A stretch of DNA of 64,000 nt. Origin: Oscillospiraceae bacterium. Lineage in GTDB: Bacteria > Bacillota > Clostridia > Oscillospirales > Oscillospiraceae. The notes beneath the pieces are model-generated. The model ran no database searches. It was given only the letters and a program-made list of their open reading frames with translations, and was not told where the DNA came from. The position numbers and the translations under genes were made by a program. Where the stretch lies: assembly GCA_022846075.1 (NCBI GenBank), contig AP025582.1, forward strand, positions 1,240,001-1,304,000. Reading direction: 5' to 3'. This document shows positions 1-8,641 of this stretch, piece after piece; position 1 is the first letter of the stretch; each line of letters starts with the position of its first letter.

Positions 1-1
1 G

Positions 2-118
2 GTGGAGAAGTGCGGCTTCCGCTACCGGTTCACCGACCGGGCCTGGGTGGAGCTGATGGGGGAGGAGCGCACCGAGCTCCACTACGCCCTTACCAAAGAG
101 GAGTGGCAGGCCAGATGA
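2..118 (+). CDS. GNAT-like acetyltransferase, C-terminal end only
   Basis: The reading frame entering from the left edge ends at the TGA at 116-118. The visible 38 residues include VEKCGFRYRFTDRAW and end HYALTKEEWQAR. This looks like the last strands of a RimJ/RimL-type GNAT N-acetyltransferase, where a 'VLEKCGF' segment follows the acetyl-CoA site. The catalytic core lies outside the window, so the substrate is unknown. The stop overlaps the next start codon (ATGA), so the two genes are probably co-translated. Confidence 0.55.
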   Translation: MEKCGFRYRFTDRAWVELMGEERTELHYALTKEEWQAR

Positions 119-744
119 GCGAGTATTACATCCCCACCGCTCCCAGCGAGACGGAATTCACCGAGAAGCGGTCCCGGTTCATCGGCCACGTGTGGCCGGT
201 GGAGACCGAGGAGGAGGCCCGGGCCCGCATCGAGGAGATGAAGAAGCGCTACCACGACGCCCGGCACAACTGCTGGTGCTACCTCATCCGCCAGGGCGGC
301 GTGGTCCGCTACTCCGACGACGGGGAGCCCCAGGGCACGGCGGGCCAGCCCATGCTGAACGTGTTCCAGCGGGAGAGGGTCACCAACGCGGTGTGCGTCT
401 CCACCCGCTACTTCGGCGGCATCCTGCTGGGGGCGGGGGGCCTCACCCGGGCCTATACCCGCTCCGCCAAGGACGCCCTGGACGCCGCCGGGATCTCGGT
501 GGTCCGGCCCTGGACGGTGGTGGAGGCGGACTGCCCCTATCCCTTTTTTGAGCGGGTGCGGCTGGAGATCCCCGCCCTGGGCGGCGTGGAGGGGGACCAC
601 GGCTTCGGCGCCCAGGTCACGGTCCGGGCCCTGCTCCCGGAGGGGGCCGCGGAGGAATTTGGCCAGCGGCTCCGGGAGCTCTCCGCCGGCGGATGCTCCC
701 CCCGTGTGGTGGGGGAGGAATGGAAAGCGGTCCCCAGGGGGTAG
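115..744 (+). CDS. yigZ: YigZ/IMPACT family protein
   Basis: 209 residues, starting at the ATG that overlaps the upstream stop. The longer frame from position 10 is rejected because it overlaps the GNAT gene. The N-terminal UPF0029/IMPACT domain (about residues 15-125) shows the family run FTEKRSRFIGH, then DARHNCWCY, SDDGEPQGTAGQP and TRYFGGILLGAGGL. A ferredoxin-like C-terminal domain follows. Members bind nucleic acid or ribosomes and have been linked to translation control, but the cellular role is not settled. A terminator follows directly, so this is the last gene of the upstream operon. Confidence 0.9.
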   Translation: MSEYYIPTAPSETEFTEKRSRFIGHVWPVETEEEARARIEEMKKRYHDARHNCWCYLIRQGGVVRYSDDGEPQGTAGQPMLNVFQRERVTNAVCVSTRYFGGILLGAGGLTRAYTRSAKDALDAAGISVVRPWTVVEADCPYPFFERVRLEIPALGGVEGDHGFGAQVTVRALLPEGAAEEFGQRLRELSAGGCSPRVVGEEWKAVPRG

Positions 745-780
745 GAGAAAAGGCCCCTGGGCCGCTTTTCTCTATTTTTT
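745..780 (+). terminator. Intrinsic terminator after yigZ
   Basis: GAGAAAAG (745-752) pairs with CTTTTCTC (765-772), with further GC pairing inside, and is followed by TATTTTTT. It begins one base after the yigZ stop codon and separates it from the dgt-dnaG-rpoD operon. Confidence 0.8.
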
Positions 781-799
781 GAAAAGAAAAAGAGGATTT

Positions 800-828
800 T
801 TGCTCCCGCCGTCGTATATAAATAATAC
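800..828 (+). promoter_or_regulatory. Possible sigma-A promoter of dgt-dnaG-rpoD
   Basis: TTGCTC (800-805) and TAATAC (823-828) are separated by 17 bases in an AT-rich patch between the yigZ terminator and the dgt ribosome-binding site (GAGAGGGGG, about 836-844). The -35 match is only partial, so other registers in this AT-rich stretch are possible. Confidence 0.3.
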
Positions 829-852
829 GAGAAGCGGAGAGGGGGCGCCCAG

Positions 853-1857
853 ATGACCATTCGACAGCAGTTGGAAGAGCGGGAACGCAAGGACCTGTCT
901 CCCTTTGCCTGCCTGTCGGCCAACTCCAGGGGACGCCGGCGGCCGGTGGAGCCCTGCCCGGTGCGGACCTGCTTTCAACGGGACACCGACCGGATCGTCC
1001 ACTGCAAGGCCTTCCGCCGGCTCAAGCACAAGACCCAGGTGTTCCTCCAGCCCGAGGGGGACCACTACCGCACCCGGATGACCCACACCCTGGAGGTGGC
1101 CCGGGTGGCCCGGACCATTGCCCGGGGCCTGGGGCTCAATGAGGATTTGACCGAGGCCGCCGCCTTCGGCCACGACCTGGGGCACACCCCCTTCGGCCAC
1201 GCCGGGGAGCGGCTCCTCAACGAGATCATGCCGGGGGGCTTCCGCCACAACGAGCAGTCCCTCCGGGTGGTGGACCGGCTGGAAAACGACGGGGAAGGGC
1301 TGAACCTGACCTACGAGGTCCGCCGGGCCATCCTCTGCCACTCGGGCCCCGAGCTGGCCGAGACGCTGGAGGGCCGGGTGGTGCGGCTGTCGGACAAGAT
1401 CGCCTATCTGAGCGCCGACATCGACGACGCCCTCCGGGGGGGCATCATCTACCCGCTGGACATCCCCGCCCACGTGGCCCAGGAGCTGGGGGACACCCAC
1501 TCCGAGCGGATCAACACCCTGGTGATGGACATCATCACCGCCAGCCAGGGGAAGGACGACATCTGCCAGTCTCCCGAAAAGGGCTGGGCCATGGCCGACC
1601 TGCGGGCGTTCATGTTTGAGTCGGTGTACCGCAACCCGGTGGCTAAGGGGGAGGAGGGGAAGGCCCAGGAGATGATCCGCCGCCTCTTCGACTACTACAT
1701 GGCCGACCTGGACAAGCTGCCCCCGGAATTCCAGGAGATCCGGGAGGGGGAGAGCCCGGAGCGGGCGGTCTGCGACTACATCGGCGGCATGACCGACGCC
1801 TACGCCGTGGAGCGGTACCTGGACCTCTTTATCCCCAAGTCCTGGACGGTGAAGTAG
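853..1857 (+). CDS. dgt: dGTPase-like HD-domain triphosphohydrolase
   Basis: 334 residues, of the short bacterial 'dGTPase-like' type. The HD phosphohydrolase signature is clear: RMTHTLEVARVAR, then FGHDLGHTPFGHAGE, which supply the metal-binding His and Asp residues, with VRLSDKIAYLSADIDDA nearer the C terminus. These enzymes cleave dNTPs to deoxynucleoside plus triphosphate and influence dNTP pools; the substrate range of this short subgroup is not known from sequence. A GAGAGGGGG ribosome site precedes the ATG. In many Clostridia dgt sits immediately upstream of dnaG and rpoD, as here, which supports the assignment and suggests co-expression with replication initiation genes. Confidence 0.88.
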   Translation: MTIRQQLEERERKDLSPFACLSANSRGRRRPVEPCPVRTCFQRDTDRIVHCKAFRRLKHKTQVFLQPEGDHYRTRMTHTLEVARVARTIARGLGLNEDLTEAAAFGHDLGHTPFGHAGERLLNEIMPGGFRHNEQSLRVVDRLENDGEGLNLTYEVRRAILCHSGPELAETLEGRVVRLSDKIAYLSADIDDALRGGIIYPLDIPAHVAQELGDTHSERINTLVMDIITASQGKDDICQSPEKGWAMADLRAFMFESVYRNPVAKGEEGKAQEMIRRLFDYYMADLDKLPPEFQEIREGESPERAVCDYIGGMTDAYAVERYLDLFIPKSWTVK

Positions 1858-1952
1858 GGGCGGTTGGCGCCGCCCCCGGCCGGAGGGCTTGAGAAGCGAC
1901 AATGGTATAACCTTGTCATAACTTGGAAATCATAGCCGAGAGGAGGCCATCC

Positions 1953-3734
1953 ATGCCCATACCCGAACAATTTATCGATGAGCTGGTGGCCCGCAGCGAG
2001 ATTTCCGAGGTGGTGGGCGAGTATGTCCACTTGACCCCCAAGGGGAGCAACCTGTGGGGCCTGTGCCCCTTCCACAATGAAAAGACCCCCTCCTTTTCCG
2101 TCTCACGGGACAAGCAGATCTACCACTGCTTCGGCTGCGGCAAGGGGGGCGGCGTCATCTCCTTCGTCATGGAGCTGGAGCACCTCTCCTTCCCCGACGC
2201 CGTGCGCCATCTGGCCAAGCGGGTGGGGATGGAGGTCCCGGACACGGGGGGGGACGACGCCGGGCGGAAGAAGCTGCGCCGGGCGCTGGAGGCCAACAGG
2301 GAGGCCGCCCGGTTCTATCACGAACAGCTGAAGAGTCCAGGCGGTGCCGCCGTCCGGGATTATATCGCCCAGCGGCAGATCAGCCCCAGATTTGCCACCC
2401 GGTTTGGCCTGGGGGCCGCCCCCGGCGAGTGGGACACCCTCACCAGGGCCCTCACCGCCAAGGGCTTTACCAAGATGGAGCTCATCGACGCGGGCCTGGC
2501 CGTAGCGGGGAAGAACGGCGGCATCTACGACAAGTTCCGCGCCCGCCTCATGCTTCCCGTCATCGACGTGCGGGGGGACGTGTGCGGGTTTACCAGCCGC
2601 ATCCTGCCGGGGCTGGAGGGGGCCAAATACCTCAACAGCCCGGACACGGTGTGCTTCAAGAAAAGCCGGCTGGTCTATGCCCTCAACTTTGCCAAGAACA
2701 CCAAGCGGCCCAACCTCATTCTGGTGGAGGGCAACATCGACGTCATCACCCTCCATCAGGCGGGCTTCGACAACGTGGTGGCCACCATGGGCACCGCCCT
2801 CACCGAGGAGCACGCCCGCATCCTCTCCCGGTACACCAAGGAGCTGGTGCTCTGCTACGACAACGACTCCGCCGGGAAGAAATCCACCGACCGGGTGCTG
2901 GGCATTTTGAAGGACGCGGACATGAACGTGCGGGTTCTCCAGCTCCCCAATGCCGTGGACGCCGAGGGCAAGCCCCTCAAACAGGATCCGGATGATTTCA
3001 TCAAGAAGTTTGGCCCCGCCGCCTTTGAAAAGTGCCTCAACGGCAGTGCCGGACAGAACGATTATCAGCTGGATACCCTCCTGCAGGGGGCCGACCTGGC
3101 CACCGACGAGGGCCGCATGGCCTTTTTGAAGGCGGCGGTGGAGACGGTGGGCAAGCTGGCCAGCCCCATCGAGCGGGAGATCTACGGCAACAAGGCCGCG
3201 GCCGCGGCGGGCATCTCGGGGGCGTCCTTCGCCCAGGAGGTGGAGCGGTGGCGGAAGGGACGAGCCCGGCAGGAGCGGAAAAAAGAGGTCCGCCGGGACC
3301 TGACCCCCACCATGACCCTCCAGCCCAAGAGCCGGGAGCTGCGCTACGACAACATCCGCTCCGCCCGGGCGGAGGAGGGGATCCTCCGGCTGGTGATGCT
3401 GGACCCGGCCCTCTTTGCCGAGGCCAGGGTGGACCCGGGGCGGTTTTCCTCCCCGGTGCTGGGGAAGGCCTTCACCCTTTTGAAAAGCCGCCACGACCAG
3501 GGCCTCAGCGTTCAGCTTGGGGCGCTGGCGGGGGAGCTGACGGGGGACGAGATGAGCCATTTGACGGCGGTTCTGGACCAGCCGGAGTCCCTGGCCAATG
3601 GAAAATGGGCCATGAGCGACTACATAAAGACGATCGAGACCGAGGCGGTGGCGCGGGAGAACCCCAAGAGCGGCGACGCCCTGCTGGAGCTTCGGGCCAA
3701 ACAAAGAGAAAAGACAATGGAGGATGGACAATGA
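1953..3734 (+). CDS. dnaG: DNA primase
   Basis: 593 residues. The ATG at 1953 is chosen over an in-frame TTG at 1923 because AGGAGG (1941-1946) lies six bases upstream. The N-terminal CHC2 zinc-binding domain has [12 protein letters not shown] and [10 protein letters not shown], with ligands C38, H41, C59 and C62. The catalytic TOPRIM fold follows, with [16 protein letters not shown] near residue 255 and [10 protein letters not shown] further on. The variable C-terminal part would bind the replicative helicase. The enzyme makes RNA primers at the replication fork. Its stop overlaps the rpoD start (ATGA), so the two are translationally coupled. Confidence 0.97.
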   Translation: MPIPEQFIDELVARSEISEVVGEYVHLTPKGSNLWGLCPFHNEKTPSFSVSRDKQIYHCFGCGKGGGVISFVMELEHLSFPDAVRHLAKRVGMEVPDTGGDDAGRKKLRRALEANREAARFYHEQLKSPGGAAVRDYIAQRQISPRFATRFGLGAAPGEWDTLTRALTAKGFTKMELIDAGLAVAGKNGGIYDKFRARLMLPVIDVRGDVCGFTSRILPGLEGAKYLNSPDTVCFKKSRLVYALNFAKNTKRPNLILVEGNIDVITLHQAGFDNVVATMGTALTEEHARILSRYTKELVLCYDNDSAGKKSTDRVLGILKDADMNVRVLQLPNAVDAEGKPLKQDPDDFIKKFGPAAFEKCLNGSAGQNDYQLDTLLQGADLATDEGRMAFLKAAVETVGKLASPIEREIYGNKAAAAAGISGASFAQEVERWRKGRARQERKKEVRRDLTPTMTLQPKSRELRYDNIRSARAEEGILRLVMLDPALFAEARVDPGRFSSPVLGKAFTLLKSRHDQGLSVQLGALAGELTGDEMSHLTAVLDQPESLANGKWAMSDYIKTIETEAVARENPKSGDALLELRAKQREKTMEDGQ

Positions 3735-5077
3735 GCGAAAAGAAGACCACCGGCAAGGCCGCCGATAAACGGACCAAGGGCAAGGAGCAGGAGCCCGTCA
3801 CCCTGTCCGCCGAGCAGATGGAGGCGGGCAAGGTCGAGCTGATGCGGCTTTTGGACGGCGTGCCCGGCGCGGAAAAAGTGGCCGATCTGCTGGACAAGGG
3901 CAAAAAGAAGGGCAAGCTGTCCGCCTCCGAGATGATGGAAGTCCTGGATGAGCTCAACCTGGAAGGCGAGCAGATGGACAAGATCTACGATGTCATGGAG
4001 AACCTGGGCATCGACGCCGCCGGGGACGAGGAGGACCTCCCCGCCCTGGCGGACCTAGCGGATCTGGCCGACGTGGACCTGGTGCCGCCCCCCGAGGAGA
4101 TCGAGGAGCTGGAGGAGGTCACCGAGGAAGAGGTGGTGGACCCCGCCGCCCTGGCCGACTCCTTCGGCATCGACGACCCGGTGCGGATGTACCTCAAAGA
4201 GATCGGCAAGGTGGATCTGCTGACCGGCGAGGAAGAGGTGCAGCTGGCCCAGGACATGGGCCTGGGGGCCGAGGCCTCCGCCGCCCTGGCCGAGGCCGGG
4301 GACGACCTGGATCCTGAGGCCCGCAAAGAACTGGAAAAGGCCGTGAAGAAGGGGGAGCGGGCCAAGCAGCGGCTGGCCGAGGCCAACCTGCGGCTGGTGG
4401 TCTCCATCGCCAAGCGGTATGTGGGCCGGGGGATGCTCTTCCTGGACCTCATCCAGGAGGGCAACCTGGGCCTCATCAAGGCCGTGGAGAAGTTCGACTA
4501 TACCAAGGGCTATAAATTCTCCACCTACGCTACCTGGTGGATCCGGCAGGCCATCACCCGGGCCATCGCCGACCAGGCCCGGACCATCCGCATCCCCGTT
4601 CACATGGTGGAGACCATCAACAAGGTCATCCGGGTCTCCCGCCAGCTCCTCCAGGAGCTTGGCCACGATCCCAGCCCCGAGGAGATCTCCGCCGAGATGG
4701 GGATGCCCGTGGACAAGGTGCGGGAGATTTTGAAGATCGCCCAGGAGCCCGTCAGCCTGGAGACCCCCATCGGCGAGGAGGAGGACTCCCATCTGGGGGA
4801 CTTCATCCCCGACGAGGACGCCTCCGAGCCCGCCGAGGCCGCCAGCTACACCCTTTTGAAGGAACAGCTCATCGACGTGCTGGACACCCTCACCCCCCGG
4901 GAGGAGAAGGTGCTGAAGCTCCGCTTCGGCCTGGAGGACGGCCGCACCCGCACCCTGGAAGAGGTGGGCAAGGAGTTCAACGTCACCCGGGAGCGCATCC
5001 GCCAGATCGAGGCCAAGGCCCTACGCAAGCTGCGGCACCCCAGCCGGAGCAAGAAACTGAAAGACTTTTTGAACTGA
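3731..5077 (+). CDS. rpoD: Primary RNA polymerase sigma factor (SigA/RpoD)
   Basis: 448 residues. The ATG at 3731 overlaps the dnaG stop. The N-terminal part (to about residue 135) is acidic and carries a region 1.1-like segment. [11 protein letters not shown] marks region 1.2. Regions 2.1-2.4 contain [19 protein letters not shown] and [17 protein letters not shown] (about residues 215-285), the core-binding and -10 recognition parts. The region 4.2 helix-turn-helix [20 protein letters not shown] near the end reads the -35 box. The protein ends in the typical [10 protein letters not shown]. It is the housekeeping sigma factor. The last 48 coding bases are duplicated about 205 bp downstream (separate entry). 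Confidence 0.97.
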   Translation: MSEKKTTGKAADKRTKGKEQEPVTLSAEQMEAGKVELMRLLDGVPGAEKVADLLDKGKKKGKLSASEMMEVLDELNLEGEQMDKIYDVMENLGIDAAGDEEDLPALADLADLADVDLVPPPEEIEELEEVTEEEVVDPAALADSFGIDDPVRMYLKEIGKVDLLTGEEEVQLAQDMGLGAEASAALAEAGDDLDPEARKELEKAVKKGERAKQRLAEANLRLVVSIAKRYVGRGMLFLDLIQEGNLGLIKAVEKFDYTKGYKFSTYATWWIRQAITRAIADQARTIRIPVHMVETINKVIRVSRQLLQELGHDPSPEEISAEMGMPVDKVREILKIAQEPVSLETPIGEEEDSHLGDFIPDEDASEPAEAASYTLLKEQLIDVLDTLTPREEKVLKLRFGLEDGRTRTLEEVGKEFNVTRERIRQIEAKALRKLRHPSRSKKLKDFLN

Positions 5078-5283
5078 GCGAGCGGGCGCGTATGCCGGTC
5101 TTTGCCGGCCGCAGCTTGCCCATTGGGGTCCCCACCGGGGCCCAGCCCGGTGGGGAGAGGAGGGGCAACGGAGCGGAGGTGAGGGATGCCCTCTCCCGCG
5201 GGGCGTCCCGAATGGAGCGCAGTTTGCCCCGACGACGCGGCATCCCAGTCGGAGCAAGAAACTGAAAGACTTTTTGAACTGAG
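5031..5283 (+). repeat. Direct repeat of the rpoD 3' end
   Basis: Bases 5031-5078 (the last codons and stop of rpoD) recur at 5236-5283 with 45 of 48 identities; all three differences are transitions. The second copy is out of frame with any upstream coding sequence and is a non-coding remnant. The roughly 157 bases between the copies hold a 10-bp perfect hairpin (5130-5139 with 5146-5155) and no gene. A tandem duplication, or regeneration of the gene end by a small inserted element, would both produce this arrangement. Confidence 0.85.
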
Positions 5284-5294
5284 ATATCAATTAC

Positions 5295-5328
5295 AAGGGA
5301 GGGACCGCCCAACGGCGGTCCCTCCCTT
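5295..5328. terminator. Bidirectional terminator between rpoD and the collagen-like gene
   Basis: A perfect 15-bp stem (5295-5309 with 5314-5328) and a CAAC loop lie between the convergent ends of rpoD and the collagen-like gene, whose stop codon is only four bases away. The T-rich tail is modest on either side (TGTCTT on the plus strand). Confidence 0.75.
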
Positions 5329-5332
5329 TGTC

Positions 5333-6460
5333 TTACGACGGAGGCAGAAGGATATCAGAGACGCGGAACACGGACAAGGTGCCTGTGAGGGAGAGGGGGC
5401 GGTTGGACTGGAAGTGGAGACGGAGATAGAAGGAGCCGGGGGAATTGTCCAGATAAATGCCGCAGACGCCCAACGGGGCGCCGTCCACGGAGGCGTGGGC
5501 GGACGACGCGGCCATGCGGATGGGCAGGCGGCCCACCACGGGGGTGAGCTGGAACCAGTCTCCCGCCACGGCGTCCGAGGCCTGGACGGTGTAGCTGATG
5601 CAGAAGATGCCGTGCTGGTTGAGCAGGATGGTATTCTCGTCGTACTGCGGTACGATGCCCCCGCCGCTGAACAGGGGTTGGAAAACCAGATAGTCTCCAT
5701 TGCTGTAAGCCTGGGCGCGGATCTGGGCGCTGACATAAGCTGTGGACAGCGTGCCGTCGGCCCCGCTGGGGCCGGTGGGCCCGGTGGCGCCGGTATTTCC
5801 AATGGGCCCAGTCGGTCCCGCGGGGCCCCGAGGCCCCTGCGGGCCTCGGGCGCCTTCCAACCCCTGGAGCCCAGGGGCGCCCTGCAAACCCTCCGGTCCC
5901 CGGGGGCCTGCGGGCCCCTCCGGTCCTTGGGGGCCCTGGGCCCCTCTGGGGCCGTCCGCTCCCCGGGGACCCTGGGGTCCTGTCGGCCCTGTGGGGCCCT
6001 GGAGCCCAGCCGGGCCCTGAAGACCGGGGTTCCCCTGGGGGCCGGTGCCGCCCTGCGCTCCTTGGGGACCTTGGGGGCCCGTAGGGCCCTGGGGGCCTTC
6101 CGGGCCTTGTGGTCCCTGTGGCCCCTGGAGGCCGTTGGCGCCTCTGGGGCCTTGCGGACCTGTGGGACCCGTAGGTCCGGAGGGGCCCTGAGGCCCTGCC
6201 AGCCCCCGGACGCCCTGACGGCCCTGAGTGCCGTCGATTCCCCGGGGCCCTTGGGGACCGGTGGGTCCGGCGGCGCCCTGAGGGCCTCTTGGCCCTTCCG
6301 GCCCCTGGGCCCCTTCCGCTCCCCGGGGCCCCTGCGGTCCGGCCGGTCCCGCGGGGCCTGTATTCCCCCGTGGCCCGGTTGGACCGGCGGGCCCGGTGGG
6401 GCAGGGACAGCCCGGCACCGGCCCTGGACAGGGGGGCGGGCAGAGATATGGATTGCTCAT
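5333..6460 (-). CDS. Collagen-like exosporium protein (BclA type)
   Basis: 375 residues. The start at 6460 gives [14 protein letters not shown] and has AGGAGGA eight bases upstream; an in-frame ATG 37 codons earlier is rejected for lack of such a site. A short Cys/Pro-rich N terminus is followed by about 70 Gly-X-Y triplets (roughly residues 22-235), dominated by GPTGPQGP and GPQGPRG units. A globular C-terminal domain of about 135 residues resembles the trimerising BclA C-terminal jelly roll. Such proteins form hair-like filaments on spores. The gene lies alone on the minus strand between rpoD and purE. The repeats make length variation between strains likely. Confidence 0.85.
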   Translation of the reverse strand: MSNPYLCPPPCPGPVPGCPCPTGPAGPTGPRGNTGPAGPAGPQGPRGAEGAQGPEGPRGPQGAAGPTGPQGPRGIDGTQGRQGVRGLAGPQGPSGPTGPTGPQGPRGANGLQGPQGPQGPEGPQGPTGPQGPQGAQGGTGPQGNPGLQGPAGLQGPTGPTGPQGPRGADGPRGAQGPQGPEGPAGPRGPEGLQGAPGLQGLEGARGPQGPRGPAGPTGPIGNTGATGPTGPSGADGTLSTAYVSAQIRAQAYSNGDYLVFQPLFSGGGIVPQYDENTILLNQHGIFCISYTVQASDAVAGDWFQLTPVVGRLPIRMAASSAHASVDGAPLGVCGIYLDNSPGSFYLRLHFQSNRPLSLTGTLSVFRVSDILLPPS

Positions 6461-6618
6461 AGGTGTTCCTCCTAACGGTGGATTTGGGCATGGTTTCCCC
6501 GCCAGCCTATGCCGGTGGAACGGGGGGCGTGTTCCCGCCGAATCGTCGAAAAGAGACGGCCTTTTCGACACCGGCCTTGTGGGATTTTCTAAAAATGTCG
6601 AAGGTGGAGAAATTGGCG

Positions 6619-6647
6619 TTGCAATCCTTTGGGAAGTTCGATATAGT
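6619..6647 (+). promoter_or_regulatory. Probable sigma-A promoter of the purine operon
   Basis: TTGCAA (6619-6624) and TATAGT (6642-6647) are 17 bases apart, a good housekeeping promoter. Transcription would start near 6654, giving a leader of about 200 nt before purE. The rest of the gap from 6461 to 6618 shows only the collagen-gene ribosome site and no other clear signal. Confidence 0.6.
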
Positions 6648-6653
6648 TAATGT

Positions 6654-6854
6654 GAAACAACGCTTGAAGAGGAGGCGAGGGGGATGACCGGCTGTCAGTT
6701 TTGGCAGGGCAGTGTAGCCGCCACCGGTGTGCCCTCCTGCTTCCGGCGGGGGGAGTCTGCCCTTTTTGCCGGGGCCTTCGAGCAAGCATAAGAGGACATG
6801 GCGCGTATGCGCCATGTCCTCTTTTATATTTTGATTGGGATCAGGAGGAACAAT
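6654..6854 (+). promoter_or_regulatory. Structured purE leader, probable attenuator
   Basis: The leader between the promoter and purE is GC-rich and foldable. GGGCAG near 6705 can pair with CTGCCC near 6757, which precedes TTTTT, and a CCGCC/GGCGG pair nests inside. A strong terminator hairpin follows at 6790-6824, and the purE ribosome site AGGAGG (6843-6848) lies downstream of it. Expression would therefore need readthrough, which points to a ligand- or factor-controlled attenuator. I could not match it to the purine, ZTP or PRPP riboswitch core sequences. Confidence 0.5.
6790..6824 (+). terminator. Terminator hairpin just upstream of purE
   Basis: A perfect 15-bp stem (6790-6804 with 6809-6823) has a four-base loop and ends in CTCTTTTATATT. 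It stands about 30 bases before the purE start and downstream of the likely promoter, so it should act as a conditional terminator rather than an operon end. Confidence 0.75.
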
Positions 6855-7352
6855 ATGAAAAAGGTCGCTATCATCATGGGAAGTGACAGTGATTGGCCGG
6901 TGGTAAAGGCCGCCGCCCAGCATCTAAAGGCTTGGGACATCCCCTTTGAGGCCCATATTTTAAGCGCCCACCGCACCCCGGAACAGGCGGCCCGGTTTGC
7001 CCAGGCCGCCCGGTCCGAGGGCTTCGGGGTCATCATCGCCGCCGCCGGCATGGCCGCTCATCTGGCGGGCGTGTTGGCGGGAAACACCACCCTGCCCGTC
7101 ATCGGCATCCCCATGAAGGGGGGCGCCGCCGACGGCCTGGATGCCCTGCTGGCCACGGTACAGATGCCCTCCGGCGTGCCGGTGGCCACGGTGGCGCTGA
7201 ACGGCGCCAAGAACGCCGCGGTACTGGCGGCCCAGATGTTGGCCCTTACCGATGAGGCCCTGGCCGCCAAGCTGGCGGCGGCCAAGGAGGACATGAGAGC
7301 CCAGATCGCCCAAAAGGACGCCGCCCTCCAGGCTGAGCTGGCCGGGCTGTAA
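6855..7352 (+). CDS. purE: N5-carboxyaminoimidazole ribonucleotide mutase / AIR carboxylase
   Basis: 165 residues, with AGGAGG seven bases before the ATG. Family motifs are [10 protein letters not shown] near the N terminus (nucleotide phosphate binding), SAHRTPEQ (catalytic His) and [16 protein letters not shown]. It carries out the carboxylation step that yields CAIR in purine synthesis. No purK lies in the window, so it may be the class II enzyme that uses CO2 directly; sequence inspection alone does not decide this. It is the first gene of the purine operon and follows the attenuator-like leader. Confidence 0.93.
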   Translation: MKKVAIIMGSDSDWPVVKAAAQHLKAWDIPFEAHILSAHRTPEQAARFAQAARSEGFGVIIAAAGMAAHLAGVLAGNTTLPVIGIPMKGGAADGLDALLATVQMPSGVPVATVALNGAKNAAVLAAQMLALTDEALAAKLAAAKEDMRAQIAQKDAALQAELAGL

Positions 7353-7357
7353 GCGTC

Positions 7358-7924
7358 GTGGACATGGAGCGGGACGGCCTGCGCCTGATCCCTGCCCGTC
7401 CCGATCTGGCGGAGGCCCTGGCGGACTTCTACCGCCGGAACCGGGAGGCGTTTCAGTACATTGACCCGGCGCGGGCCGGGGATTTCTTTACGCCGGAACA
7501 CCAGCGGGCGGCCCTGGAGCGGGAGCTCCGGGACTGGCAGGAGGGGCAGAGCCGGCGGTTCTATCTGGAGCGGACGGAGGCGCCGGGGCGGATCGTGGGC
7601 CTCATCGGCCTGAACAATATCATCTGGGGCGCCTTTCGTTCGGCCTTCCTGGGCTATAAACTGGACGCCCAGTGCTGGGGCAGAGGTTGGATGACCTGGG
7701 CCGTGGGCCTGGTGACCCGGTTCGCCTTTCAGGAGTTGGGCCTCCACCGGATCGAAGGAAACGTGATGCCCCGGAACAAGGCCTCGATCCGGGTGCTGGA
7801 GAAAAACGGATACCGGCCCGAGGGGATGGCGCGGAGCTATTTGGAGATCAACGGAGTGTGGGAGGACCACATTCACATGGTAAAGCTGGCGGAAGATCAG
7901 GACGAGAATGAAGAAGGAGATTGA
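7358..7924 (+). CDS. GNAT family N-acetyltransferase (RimJ/RimL-like)
   Basis: 188 residues from a GTG; an in-frame ATG at 7364 is an alternative. No strong ribosome site is seen, so translation probably depends on coupling to purE, which ends five bases upstream. The GNAT fold shows [11 protein letters not shown], then [15 protein letters not shown] (a Q/RxxGxG/A-like acetyl-CoA loop) and the typical [17 protein letters not shown] ending. RimJ/RimL-type enzymes acetylate protein N termini or small amines. Why an acetyltransferase sits between purE and purC is not clear, and no purine role is implied by the sequence. Confidence 0.85.
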   Translation: MDMERDGLRLIPARPDLAEALADFYRRNREAFQYIDPARAGDFFTPEHQRAALERELRDWQEGQSRRFYLERTEAPGRIVGLIGLNNIIWGAFRSAFLGYKLDAQCWGRGWMTWAVGLVTRFAFQELGLHRIEGNVMPRNKASIRVLEKNGYRPEGMARSYLEINGVWEDHIHMVKLAEDQDENEEGD

Positions 7925-7929
7925 TTAAA

Positions 7930-8640
7930 ATGGAGAAGAGAGAGCAGCTGTACGAGGGCAAGGCCAAGAAGGTTTACGCCACCGACGACCCCAACCTGGT
8001 CATCGTGGACTATAAGGACGACGCCACCGCCGGCAACGGCGCCAAGAAGGGCACCATCCGGGGCAAGGGCGTGGTGAACAACAAGGTCACCAATTCCCTG
8101 ATGCGGATGCTGGAAAAAGAGGGCGTGCCCACCCACTTCGTGGAGGAGCTCTCCGACCGGGAGACCTTGGTGAAGAAGGTCTCCATCGTGCCCCTGGAGG
8201 TCATCGTGCGCAACGTGGCCGCCGGGTCCTTCACCGCCCGGCTGGGGGTGAAGGAGGGCACCCGGTTCGACCAGCCCACCCTGGAGTACAGCTTCAAGGA
8301 CGACGACCTGGGCGACCCCCTCATCAACCACTACCACGCCCTGGCCCTCAAGGCGGCCACCGTGGAGGAGATGAAGACCATCGACACATACGCCTTCCAG
8401 GTCAACGAGGTGCTGAAAAACTACCTCAGGCAGTACAACATCGACCTCATCGACTTCAAGCTGGAGTTCGGCCGCCTTTCCGACGGCACCATCGTCCTGG
8501 CCGACGAGATCAGCCCCGACACCTGCCGCTTCTGGGACGCCACCACCGGCGCCCACTTGGACAAGGACCTGTTCCGTCGGGACCTGGGCGGCGAGGTGGA
8601 GGCCTACCAGGAAGTCATGAAGCGCCTGCTGGGGGAGTAA
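7930..8640 (+). CDS. purC: SAICAR synthetase
   Basis: 236 residues. The ATG at 7930 is preferred over the TTG at 7921 because AAGGAG ends about ten bases upstream. It opens with [16 protein letters not shown], the ATP-binding strand-loop of the family, and contains [34 protein letters not shown] and [15 protein letters not shown]. It joins aspartate to CAIR using ATP, making SAICAR. It is one base from purF. Confidence 0.96.
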   Translation: MEKREQLYEGKAKKVYATDDPNLVIVDYKDDATAGNGAKKGTIRGKGVVNNKVTNSLMRMLEKEGVPTHFVEELSDRETLVKKVSIVPLEVIVRNVAAGSFTARLGVKEGTRFDQPTLEYSFKDDDLGDPLINHYHALALKAATVEEMKTIDTYAFQVNEVLKNYLRQYNIDLIDFKLEFGRLSDGTIVLADEISPDTCRFWDATTGAHLDKDLFRRDLGGEVEAYQEVMKRLLGE

Positions 8641-8641
8641 G

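Noticed and set aside
772-4792. Long minus-strand reading frames opposite dgt, dnaG and rpoD
   Set aside because: They arise from high GC at third codon positions and have no recognisable protein features.
5236-5283. A second short sigma-factor gene
   Set aside because: The copy holds only the last codons, is out of frame and has no start or ribosome site.
5333-6460. Long plus-strand reading frame opposite the collagen-like gene
   Set aside because: It is a shadow of the Gly-Pro repeat; it lacks a ribosome site and domain.
6654-6854. Classical purine, ZTP or PRPP riboswitch before purE
   Set aside because: The conserved core sequences of these families were not found by reading; only an unclassified attenuator-like leader can be supported.
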